Part shown: positions 11,307-22,492 of the stretch, piece by piece | How positions within the stretch are numbered: position 1 is the first letter of the stretch | How the letters are laid out: each line of letters starts with the position of its first letter | Assembly: GCA_000711775.1 (NCBI GenBank) | Contig: ARYC01000253.1 | Location: 1-64,000, forward strand | Source: Oxytricha trifallax | Lineage: Eukaryota; Ciliophora; Spirotrichea; Sporadotrichida; Oxytrichidae | Direction of reading: 5' to 3' | Length of the DNA: 64,000 bases | The notes under the pieces: model-generated | Database searches by the model: none | What the model was told of the DNA's origin: nothing | Seen by the model: only the letters and a program-made list of their open reading frames with translations | Position numbers and translations under genes: made by a program

Positions 11307-14300
11307 TCAAATTACTGGATTGAAATTAGCTTGGTTGGAGTTAGTAGGATTTTTCTAAGATTGATTCATATTTTATTATGAAGTTCTGTTTTGAGACTAA
11401 GGTTTCTTGGGTGTTCCTTTGTGAGACAAGGTTGTTGCAGTTGAATGTGCCAACGTCTAATTCTTGTTTTTGACTTCATCAGTTTCAGAATTGTTATCAT
11501 TAAGGCCCAGACCATTTCCTGCTTAGATATCAAAGTCATTGAATTATTAATTATCAGTTATATTATGGAAAAGTTGACTTCCACCATAATTTCTATATTA
11601 CAAGTTCTATTTTTGGTCTTGGTGACCTAGGAATGGTTTTACTTGATTTTGTATAGGTTGTTTATAAATTCCATTAATAGGAAAAATTGGAGGTTATGTA
11701 GTGAAATTGCTGCCTTTCTCAAAATCACAGTGCTCCCTGGGATTGCTTGCATCGCTCTCTTTTAACTTTTTAGTAGTTTGTAGTTTAAATATATTTGGTT
11801 CATACACGTCTTCACTTTATTCTTCGTCATAATCTTCTCTTCTATCGTTTTAATCTTCTCCTACTTCGTCATCATCATTATGAATCTCTTATTAATTGCC
11901 TGAGTCCTCTTAGTGCTGCTTCTGATCTCTTGTGTCAGTTGCAAAACCACCTCCTTCAATTTGCTGAAGTTAATCGATGGTTCTATTTGAGGGATCATTT
12001 TGATCAATGAGCTGGTCTTTTTGTTTAGTGTTGGTGCCTAACGTCTATTAAATAAATTTATTCTTTTTCTGTTTATTAGTCACAGGATCATTCTGTTAAT
12101 TATTCTGTTGCACCTTCTTGCCTGCTTTGTTCTTATTCTTAAATAGCGTCTAGGTCTTGTGTTTTTTTAAAGGGTCAACTTATGATTGATTCTATTATAT
12201 TTAAGTTGGAGTGAGTTAAAGACTGTTTGATTAGAATTGATTCATTTAAGAAGTACCCGTGTTAAATTGTTGTTATGGAGAAATGTTGTATTTTGGTGTC
12301 TGACTCATAATCCCTCCACCACTGTGTTTCTTTAGAGAGGAGGAAGAGGAGTCCTGTCCACTTTTTATCTATGACAAGTTCTGGAGAGTTTATTTGCTTG
12401 CAAGTTGGCTTTAGTTTGGCTGCTTTAAACTTAGCTTTGTATCTCTTTTTCTTTGAGAATCTGAAAAGCTTTATTGATTTTACAAAGTGTAGCTACCATC
12501 AACCCGATTCCTTTATGGAGTGAGTAAGTCATTATCATTATGCGCATATGTGAGTGAAAGCTATCTCTATCTTTGCCACAATATATTATATTCGCTCAGG
12601 CTGTTTTCCTACTTTAGTTGCTTGTGAGTATTCCATTAGTATTATTATTGAACTGTTAAACAAAGCTAGTCCATATTAGAGATGCTGAACTTATGCACGC
12701 TGCCGCTGTAACATTTTTTCAGTTCCTGAGAGCTTACAGGAAAAGTCTCTAATTTTACTACACAGTAGTCATCATAAGGTCGATAATTTAAGGTTTTGAG
12801 TGCACTATTGTCCAAAGGCTTCAATTTAGTTAATTTCTCAAACAGGCGCAAGTACTTGTAATTATGGTAAGGATCTTATAACTTTGAACTTTGATGGAAA
12901 CTTTCAGTTTTTGTATTTTGTTCAAACTATTATTTCCTCTTGTCAACATCATCAATTATATCTTCAGTAAAACTGTCTTTAGTTCTGGAATATTCTAGCA
13001 AATTATATGTTGCAGAATTGAATGATCTCTCTTCAGAACAAAGTAAAACATTGAGGATATTGTATCGTAAGTCAAATGGTATTTCATAATTCAGTTGAAT
13101 ATCCTCTTTCAATGCATTGTCTTCTATCTTATTTAATTTTTCTTTTCTATACACAAAGTTAGGAAATTCAATAACTTACAATGATTATATAAACTCGAAT
13201 ACTTAAGGGACAATTTTAAGAAGGGTTTAACGGAGAGTTTTTTATATCTGTATAAGTAGAGATTCTATAGCCTTAGACTCGTTGGTTTTCTTCCCTTCAA
13301 ATGTTTTATTGAATTCTTTCATAATTTGAACTGATTATATCATTGAGTCCAGACAGTATGCTAAACTATAATCTTGAGAATAGTAATCAATATATTTTTG
13401 CACTTTTTCCCATTAAGTTTCTATAGGAAGTTAAACACAAATACTTACTTAGCTATTACCCATTGAGTTTTTTGGCAAAATTCCTGAAACTTTGTACATT
13501 AGCTCTATTTTCGGGCTTAACTTAGTTGTATTTATATTGAGTATCCTCATAATATGAATAACTGTCTAACTTTGGGGTTGCCATAGTGTCAATAAGTATC
13601 ATCATATACTTCTCTCCTCTTCTGATATCTGCTACACAATAATCTAACTCTTGAAAGTTATAACTATAAAAAGTTAAGGCTTTGTATATTTACCAACTAA
13701 AGAATTTGACATAAAAGTCTCTTAGTCTATACTAGTAATCCGCAGGAATTTAATAGATAGTTTAAGGAGGCTCTTAATCCTAGAGTTACACTGAGTAGAA
13801 CTTTATCATATACGGCTTGCTGAGGCCTATATCGAATTCTTCACTTGCAAATAACTCATCAATCAGGTTTTCAATTATTTGCTCTTCTTTACCTTTAACT
13901 ACTTCAAGTCTTTAGGGTATCTGTATAATTCCTCTCCTCATCGACATGGCCACTAGATAATAATCTTCATTTTCTCTTACAACGGCGAATTGTGATCTAG
14001 GGATAGGATTATCACTGTAAAAGTAAATGAGCTCCACAGTGATTGAATTCTCTCCGAATACGTAATCACAAAAATTATCCCTATTGCAGTAATGAAGTTT
14101 ATAGATAGAAGGAAACATCTCCAAATTCTATTCTTCTGTATATTTTTCCAATATCCTAATTACTTTAAACGGTTGAAGTTTGAAATTGAAGACTAAGGAT
14201 TGAAGTACTTAGCATAGTGGAAAAACCAGTGGGTTTAAAAAACACTCACTGGTTATATCTTCAGGCTTTGAAGAATAAAATGCGGCTAAGAGCATGAAAG

Positions 14301-16303
14301 TCGCTCTTAAATCATTATAAACCGGTCCATTACAGAGTATATTTAACAGTCCAAGAAGTTCATTGGGGTATGAATAATTCTAGGGGTTCTTATGTATCTA
14401 AGGCTTGAAAACGTAATCTGAATTGAAAGCCTAATGATAATTTCTATGCTAGAAAAATTTGGTCAATTTACTCTATTTAGATATTTAATGCCTAAAAGAG
14501 GTATGCATAAGGCGATGTTAGTTACAGTCGAAGAATGGTGAGCCGGTGAACATTTCCTTCTTATCTACATCACGATGTTCATTAATATATTTATTGAAGT
14601 TGATAGCGTAATCCAGAGTGCCCATTAAATGTAATGTCTCAGATTCAGAGAATTACGGAGTAGGAAAATCACGTATTTCAAATTGGTGTAATGTACTATC
14701 ATAATCCTTATCAGCTAATATATTTGCTTTGTAATTCAAGGATAATTTCTTTTAAGCTTTTATTTCAAGACGATCATAATTTTTAGTTTAAGCTTTAAGC
14801 TTTGAAGCTTTTGTAATTGAATCCTTGCTCGTTAGTTTATAGCTATCGGGATCTATTTCAATAGCTGCACCCGATTCTCTTTTTTAGAAATAAATTTCAT
14901 CTGAAACAAGACCCTTATTTTATTAAATAATCTTCTCTTCGTAAGTCATTGACTGCTTTTTGTTTCTTTCAGTTAGTGATCGCTTTTTAGAAGCAGTCCC
15001 ACATTTTTTTACTTTTCTATTCTTTCCTAATCGACCAAATCTATATTGAACACATTGTTTACAGCCATGTTAGTGTTTTTGATTGTAGCGGTGGCAAGCC
15101 AATATTTTGTTTTATGAATTCGTTCAGCTTTTCCTAGAACATTTTTAAAAGTTATTAACAGGAATCTGCTTGTTATTTATAAGTGAGCGGATTCACTCTT
15201 AATTTATTGATTAGAGTTTGATAATCGAGGAGTTAATCCTCTAAATAAACTTAAATTGCATGGGTATCTTGATTCAGAAGCTTAGGTTATTTGTAAGTGA
15301 CCTGCGTCATGGTGTCCAGAACTTAACTAATATCCTAATAATCAACTTCATTATCATCAGAATCAATCAATGCTAAATTTAGTTTGAATTTTCGATTTTG
15401 ATTGTTATTAGGATTCTAATTCGTTATTGAAGATACTAAATTAGAAGCATATTAATCTTGTTCGATAGATTGATTAAGAAGATCCTTTTAGTTGGTTTTA
15501 TTGGCATTTAAATTATCATTATTCTAGAAGTTTTGAAAATCATTCCCTTCTTCATTGTGATATTAATCCTCAATATTTAAATTGATTTCGACATTCATCT
15601 TGATTTTAGTATCTTATTCTTGCTACTCTTGCTAGCTCCTTTTCTTATTCTAAGCTGTTCATATTATATGATTGACGAATTCTACATTTGCTTAACATAT
15701 TTCTTTTTACTTTACGAGTCATGAATTGAATAAATTCTCATTTAAATTATTGTCTTTTTCATAAGCTTTGAAGTAATCAGCATTATGGTCAAAGCGTATG
15801 TATTTTAAATCAGTGATCTTGGTATTTAGTATATTCTTAGAGATTTTCACAATTTTAATATTCTGAAATGAAGTGTTATTTAACTTTTTGTTTGAAAGAG
15901 CATTTTTAAAAGGTAGAATTGCAAGTTGGTTAAGTTCAAGCTCGCTTTACTATAAGACTTCATTTAGCGGCTAATCAAGTTTGTTGATGAAAATAGCGTG
16001 AAGTGCTCGCATCAAGATTTTGAAGAAGTCCTCATTTCATAAATCTGGGCTTTCTATAAGTTTATCAAAATAGCAGAGAAGAAGCTCAGTTGCATTATCA
16101 TCATGAGAAACAAGAAACTCAAAAATGGTACCTTTCCATTCTAATAAATCCTGTCCTTCTACGAACTTGCATGACAAAGAATAAAGTCCTATTATTTCAA
16201 GAGGAGAGTCACCTTCTTTATATGCATATGTAATCTGTCCCACATCATTTGGTAGTAATTAAAATACTGCTTGGTCACCAATCGATTATTGCATTCCTTC
16301 CAT
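11307..16303 (-). CDS. Very large protein (about 1600 aa) with Cys/His cluster and Q/N-rich C-terminus
   Basis: ATG at 16303 starts a frame that is coding-like almost to TGA 11307, with TAA/TAG as Gln and TGA as Trp (DLWNED near 16030, NSWLVK near 15720, IIWTAQ near 15660). Small introns are needed near 15100-15130 and at about 13415-13438 (24 nt, GT-AG). After about 390 residues comes a Cys/His cluster, CHRYNQKHQHGCKQC then a basic stretch, which looks metal-binding. The middle is globular and rich in aromatic residues (about 14900-13440). The last 500 residues are acidic and Q/N/S-rich. I recognise no family. It sits between 14-bp motif copies at 10544 and 16781 and is transcribed away from the transposase gene. 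Confidence 0.75.
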
Positions 16304-16780
16304 TTTAATTTATAATTAAAATACTAAAGATATCTATTTATATTCTTAATGATATTATAATATAATTAATTTGATCAAGCTTCATCTGTAAAATTATACC
16401 TAGAAATAAATGAAGATCTAAAAAACAGATAACTAGAATGCACGTATAAACTCACACCCTAACGAAGAGTCTAAGAATGGATTATAATCAGAAATTTCTT
16501 GCTCATAGCAGTCGATATTAAGCGATGATTTTCTTATTTCTAATGCCTAATCTGTAATTAAACCAAGCAAAGTTAAGGCTTAAGAGAAATCTATTGTTAA
16601 ATGGACTCCTGTCGTGCTTGGTAAATTATTCCCAAACGTTATTTAGTCAAAAAAGTTCACATACAATTCTGGATAACTGCTAAACAGTGGCGAAGTCCCT
16701 GTACAAATCTAGAAGCTTACAGGTGGAGCAATCATAAAACTTCCTTAAGAAAAAATTCAAGAATAGTTAGTTAGCAATGT
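16304..16780. other. Intergenic region between divergent large gene and transposase
   Basis: An AT-rich stretch that should hold both promoters. No further gene was seen. Confidence 0.4.
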
Positions 16781-16794
16781 TGATGTTTGTTACA
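16781..16794 (+). promoter_or_regulatory. TGATGTTTGTTACA directly before the transposase ATG
   Basis: This copy is followed by TATAAA and then ATG at 16801, only 6 bp after the motif ends. The spacing suggests a core promoter or start-site element, or the left end of the element carrying this gene. Confidence 0.5.
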
Positions 16795-16800
16795 TATAAA

Positions 16801-19164
16801 ATGATGATGAGCTTTGCAAATTCCTTAAAGCTTACCTTCAAAGTTTTCGACTTGCCAGAATCAGGAATAAACCATTTATGAATAATTAAGGAAGCGACAC
16901 AAGCAATAATATTACAGGAGGGTGTAAAGTTGATGAGTAACAAGGAGCTCTTAGAGGCAGTCAAAATTTAATAGATGCTCTCAACGAGACAATAAAATAA
17001 AAAGGCAAATCCTAGAAGTTAAGTAGCAATCCTTTTTTGAAGAAAAGAGAAGCTAAGCTCGCATGTAAGAAATTAGAGGTTATTAATCTATACTATAACG
17101 AACAATTAAAACCTCGTCAAGTGGCTAAGAAATTGAGGATGGATGTGGATGTTGTATATAAGACTATCGAAAAGTTTAAGTACGAGGTCAAGCATAAGAT
17201 TCTTGATCCTGAATCACAAAAGAAAGTGGGTAGAAAAGGGGTTTGTGGGAACTAGCTCTTGCTTGATTCTATACAGGCCTACCTAGAACAGAACGGAATT
17301 TACGAAGTTACAGGATAGAAGCTTCATAATTATTTATTAAACCTGGCTCAAACAAAGCCAGAGTGTAAGCTACTTAAGGTGCCTTGCGTTACCACTCTTC
17401 AAAAGATTCTGTGAGATAAGTTCCATCTAAGATATGGGAAAACTCAGGCTGCTAATACAAAGTATAGAGACCCGAACTTCAATGAGAAGAGGCTCTGGAT
17501 TAGCAGGTTGTTGGCTCAGTTCTTATATGAGGATGCAGTTATCATTTCAGTTGATGAGAGCAACTTCCGATCGGACTCGATGCCCTCAAAGTAATGGAGC
17601 TTCAACATTAAAGATATGCATCGAGATTCTGCAAAATTACAGAAGCGATAAAAAAGGTTGCAAAATGATAGCATGATCCTCGCTAGCGATGACAAACTTT
17701 TGTATGGGAAAATGCTCCTCAAAATGGATCAAAGTTCTGATTCTTCATCTTCAAAATTCTCAGAGAGCTTACACCTGGAAAAAATCGAAAATGTTGGGGA
17801 ATAATTAGAGAAGGTTTCAAATTCATTTGACTTAGGGTTTTCTTAAAATTGTAATTAAAAGGTTGGAAATATTAAAAGTGGAAAATTCGGTATGGCTAAG
17901 TCAATTTCGTAAGCAATTAGCAATTTTGCAATTAAAAGCTTTATAGGATCTAAGGTAGGATAGGGGTTTAAGAAATATCCTAGACGCCAAAGAATCTTGT
18001 CAGCACTCCAATCTAAATTCATGGAGCGAAAGTTCTAAGGGGGTCAAAGTAGTCATCGAAAACCAGTAATTATAGTTAGAAAACCATTGAAAATACTAAG
18101 GTAATTATTAATGCATAATACTTTTAGGGAAATCCATAACTGAAACCATAAAAAAAGCAACTTCAGACCCCTTCAATGAAAACTCGGCTTGCATTTACAA
18201 AAGACCTCTCCCCGATATTAGAGGTCCCTGAGACCTCCAATTAGAAATTCAGCTTGACTAAAACTTTTCAGAGTTTCCGCATAAATAGTTCAGTGAAATC
18301 AGTAATGTCTGAAGACAATTCAGCTTCAAAAGTGAAGAGTGGTTTAACTCCTATTCTCGATAAAATATCAAAAATAAAACTGGAATCTTCGAGGAAGAAG
18401 TCTGTTGACCTAGGTGCCGAAACCAAGTTGGAAAGTCGGTTTGCGGTCACTCCTAGGAAATTAAAACTCTCAAGTAGCTTCCACAAAGACTCATCGAACC
18501 CTGGGTTAGAGCAGGGAAACTTGCAGAGTGAAAGGGGCTCTCACTAAAAGCTTTGGCCCCAGCTATTTATAGACCCTCACTTGAAAAGCATTAAGGAATA
18601 CTAGAGCGAGATGAAGCAGAACCTGGGACACTATGGGATGAAAGTGAGAGAGTTGTCAATTAAGAAATGCTCAACTAAGAGATAGCAATTCTCAATGTCT
18701 TATATTGCTGCGATTTCCTAGGATAGAATTATCTCCAGTCAAGTGATAGAAGGAGCTTTTGACTCAGTTCTCTTTGAAAACTTTATCTACCATACCTTAC
18801 GCAGTGTAAGAACTGACAAAGAACTACACTCTAAGAAAGTGGTCCTGCTGATGGACAACGCAGTCATTCATAAATATTCAGAGATGTTAGCCACAGCCGG
18901 AAAGTTCAAAGTGAATGTGCTCTTCAACGCCGAATACTCGCCTTGGCTCAATCCAATTGAGCAGTTATTCTCCTTTACAAAGAAGGAGATGAAGATGGAC
19001 ACTATTCAGAACAAGTAAGTTTTAATGGGCTTTACACTTTTAGGCAGCAATTAGTGAAGAGGGTTGCTGAAATCGTTCAGAATTTAAGAAAAGAAGACAT
19101 CTAGGGGATGTGGGCATTCAGTATCAAGAAGTGGATTCACACTCTTCGGTTCGGTTTTGTGTGA
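16801..19164 (+). CDS. IS630/Tc1-type DD34E transposase with a large insertion
   Basis: Translation from ATG 16801, with a 20-nt GT-AG intron at 17023-17042, gives a DNA-binding N-terminus (PRQVAKKLRM, HTH-like). The catalytic residues follow: first Asp in ISVDESNF (codon 17553), second Asp in LLMDNAVIHK (codon 18854), Glu in WLNPIEQLF (codon 18959), exactly 34 residues after the second Asp. A 29-nt intron at 19015-19043 leads to the C-terminal exon ending at TGA 19162. TAA/TAG are Gln and at least two TGA codons are in frame (HLWII near 16875, ILWDKF near 17411). Between the first and second Asp there is an unusually long Ser/Lys-rich insert (about 17600-18560) containing at least one unresolved frame change near 18050-18130. 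DDE transposases of this superfamily include those of TBE and Tec elements of ciliates. Confidence 0.85.
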
Positions 19165-19178
19165 TGATGTTTGTTTCA
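19165..19178 (+). repeat. 14-bp motif copy (one mismatch) abutting the transposase stop
   Basis: TGATGTTTGTTTCA begins at the base after the transposase TGA. It has the same orientation as the copy before the gene, so the pair is a direct rather than inverted repeat. Confidence 0.55.
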
Positions 19179-20512
19179 TAGCTGAAGTAGTGTATAAAAC
19201 CTGTTTCCCTTTACAATTTCCCCTGTCATGTCAGTTTTAAATTCATCGCAGATTATTATAATTAATAACACTATTTATATTTTACTTAAAAATGTCCTAA
19301 TTCACTCTTTACAACACTCAATTCTAAAATACTGCTTCTATTTCACATTTGCACTCTTAAAATGGCCACTTCCTTCGCGATTCTACTTAGTTGCATTTCC
19401 TTTCATATTATCGCAATTATGCCTGAATGCGATATTTTGGCAAAACTTCCAATCTTTAATGGAGTTACCCTACTTTCAAGCCCCTTTTCGGTAAATGAGA
19501 GAGGTTTTTATGAAAAAGTCCCTATTTTGCTCTAAACTACGCAAATCTCTGAAATCGCTAATTTCGCAAATCTCCCAACTTCCCTAATTATACAGATCCC
19601 TAAATTTGAGATGTATCAATTTTTACAAATACATATATAATTTTGACCAGCCCCCTAAATTTTTTGACCAACTACTAATAAAAAAATGAAACATGTCAAC
19701 AAAAACACAGGGGTTTTGAAATTGAGGGGATTTGGGGTTTACGCATTTTTCCATTGGTCTAATTATATTATTTATTTAATTTTAATTTTATTTTCACAAT
19801 TTCCTGATTCAATTCTATTTTAGCAATATCTTTTAATATAAATTATTACAAACTATTTTTACTAGTTGTATAATTAGCTTTTTATTATAAAAATGAAACT
19901 GAAATCTTTATCAGAACCAAAATACAGAAATATATAATTATTACTATTTTCTCACCACTCTCTGAAATACTAAAGTTTTATGATTTATACACTTGAATTT
20001 ATAATACTTAAGAGCATTAAATTATATATTCACTAGATTCTAGAATACTGTCCTATTTTAATTTTAATAAATAAAAAACTTTAATAATTCAAAAATTAAT
20101 TTCATATATTATTAATTTACTTAGACAAACTATTCCTTAAATAATTATATATTTTGAAAGTTTCTTAGTGGTTAATTGATTTATAGATTGAATTTTTGAT
20201 TAAAATATTAATCGCTATTATTGCAGCTAATTTTATTTTTTAAGAATAAATAGAGAAATGATATATTATAATAAATTGATAAAAAAAGAACATATGATCA
20301 ATAGGAATAAAAAGTATCATTTAATCACCATTCCTTATCTGAAACATCATTTTATACATTATCTTACTCTTCTTGTTCCAGTTTTTCAATTTTACTTGAT
20401 TATTTCGCATCGCCTTTTTGTTAATTTTATTGAATATTTTTATCTTTTTGTTCTATTTCAGTCGTAAAATCAAAATTTTAAAGAATTTTTTATTTCATTA
20501 AACTATCTAGAT
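19179..20512. other. Transition into AT-rich sequence
   Basis: The stretch to about 19760 keeps the composition of the first part. It holds GGGGTTTT, GGGG and GGGGTTT runs at about 19710-19742, reminiscent of G4T4 telomere repeats but not in a regular array. From about 19760 the sequence is very AT-rich. No gene was seen. Confidence 0.4.
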
Positions 20513-20928
20513 ATTGTAGGAATACATTCGAAATTGGAAAATTATAATTAAATAAATCAAAATTAATTCAAATTAGTGGCAGTTAAAGTTGGCCAATTTA
20601 AACGATCTTGGGCTCATTCGATAGAGAATTCAAAATTAGCTGGACTTTATTATTGGCGGTACAATTTTATCACATTCCTGGAGCGAGATAACTCGACTTT
20701 AATTAAACACCTCTAAATTCATTAAATTATACTGTCACATTAAATTGAAGTTATCTCGCTCCATGGATGCAATAAAATAGTACCGCCAATAGTAGTGTCC
20801 AGCTAATTTTGAATTCTCTATCGAATGAGCCCAAGATCGTTCAAATTGGCCAACTTTAACCTGCCACGATTTTGATTTATATTAATCTAATTATAATTAA
20901 TTTCCAATTTCGAATGTATTCCTACAAT
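20513..20928. mobile_element. Foldback element, family 1, copy 1 (416 bp)
   Basis: Two arms of about 190 bp, starting ATTGTAGGAATACATTCG and ending with the inverse, flank a short loop near 20715-20745. Inner parts of the arm (CGATAGAGAATT, GGCGGTAC, CTGGAGCGAG) are shared with the element at 46197-46615, so this is a family. It has no coding capacity and lies in gene-free DNA. Confidence 0.9.
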
Positions 20929-22492
20929 AATGGTTCTAGAATTAATCTGGAATTAGGTTTTTCAGAAGCCTTTTATCTATTTTATTAGTTCTACTATTTT
21001 AGATTAATTGAGCCAAAGATATCTCTAAATTTATGTTACTTTGTTATTTCAACTTTGAAAAGAGAGCTTTGGGTTTATATAATGTTTTCGTATTTTTATT
21101 GTTTGAGAGAATTATAACTCATAAAACCAATTTAAATATTTTCTTACAAGAATACATTATATAGGGTAATATATAATTTTAATTTATATAACTGAATTTT
21201 GTGCTTATACTACTAATTGCTAATAATGAATAATATATTTTTCATTTTTATAGGTTTTTAAATGTTTTGCTGAAGGTAAGGGAACATTTTAATCTAATAC
21301 TTTGAAAATAAGGTGTTTTCTATTAATTTATTTGTTTAAATTTGTTTCAAGGCTACAGTAAGCTCCATTAATTTTTCAGACATTTTCTTTCCTTATTTGA
21401 ATAAGTTTAAATTATACATAATACTTATATCGAATCTATGATATTTTATACTATATATTATACGATATATTCTGAACAAATAAGATTTATCATTAAATAA
21501 TAAATTAATTCAAATTTCTTCTAATGAAATAAAATACTAAAAAGGCAATATTTTTATCTATCTGACTGTTAAAAGCATTTTTTCTCAAAATTGGGTTTAT
21601 TTACGAAACTATAATGTTCTTATGATATTATATGAATAAATCTAGTATATCATGAGTAGTTTATTAATAAAAATACAATGTATATTTTGAGATTTATAAT
21701 GTATTATATAGAAATAAATGATGACATTTTCAAACTTATTTTGTTGGAACATTAATTAATTAGTATTTTAAATTTTCTAATCTAAATCTATTATTATTAT
21801 ACTCTTGAAAGATATTTTTTCTTTGTTTTATTATACAACATTTGGAAATGTAACTCCCCCAAATTGATAATTAAGGTTTTCTAAATTCACAAATGTAATC
21901 TTTTAACATTTTTATTGTTTATTATTGCTTGAAAGGTATTAATTAAAACAATGATATACTAAAAATTAATAAAATCTAAATGAATTTATATATTAAGGTT
22001 ATTTTTTTCTGATTTTACATATTTTAATTTAAATAATTTCATAATTTTCTTATTTCCAAATAAAAATTACAAATTTCATATATTTTGTCTCTATAATGAT
22101 AAAACTTGTAAATTCTTATCATTAGAGCTAAAAAAATTTAAATATTTTTAGATTTTTGAATATATAATAAATAAATCAATATTCTTTCTCTGATTTACTC
22201 CTACAAACATTTTCATTATTTTATGCTATTGGTTTATTTCCTATTTAGCTTTTAGCAATTTCTTGATTATCACGCTTTATTTATTAAAAGTTAGATTCAA
22301 TTAAAGTACTAAGATTATTTGTTTATGTTATATTTTATGGATTTTACTCATTTATTATGCTTATTTAAGTGGTGTTACAGTTCTCTCTGTGATTTTTAGA
22401 GTTTATATTTAGCTTTTCCACTAATCCAATTTTAAAGGGTGCTTTGGAGTTGTAAAGATATTATAATTAAAAATGAGTTAATTCAATTAAAA
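20929..22492. other. AT-rich desert
   Basis: Very AT-rich, no coding frame or clear repeat recognised. Confidence 0.4.

Noticed and set aside
19228..19494. 88-aa hydrophobic ORF after the transposase
   Set aside because: No coding character or motif beyond an AT-rich, Phe/Leu-biased open frame.
19700..19745. Telomere or telomere-addition site at the composition boundary
   Set aside because: There are only three irregular G runs (GGGGTTTT, GGGG, GGGGTTT) and no regular G4T4 array.
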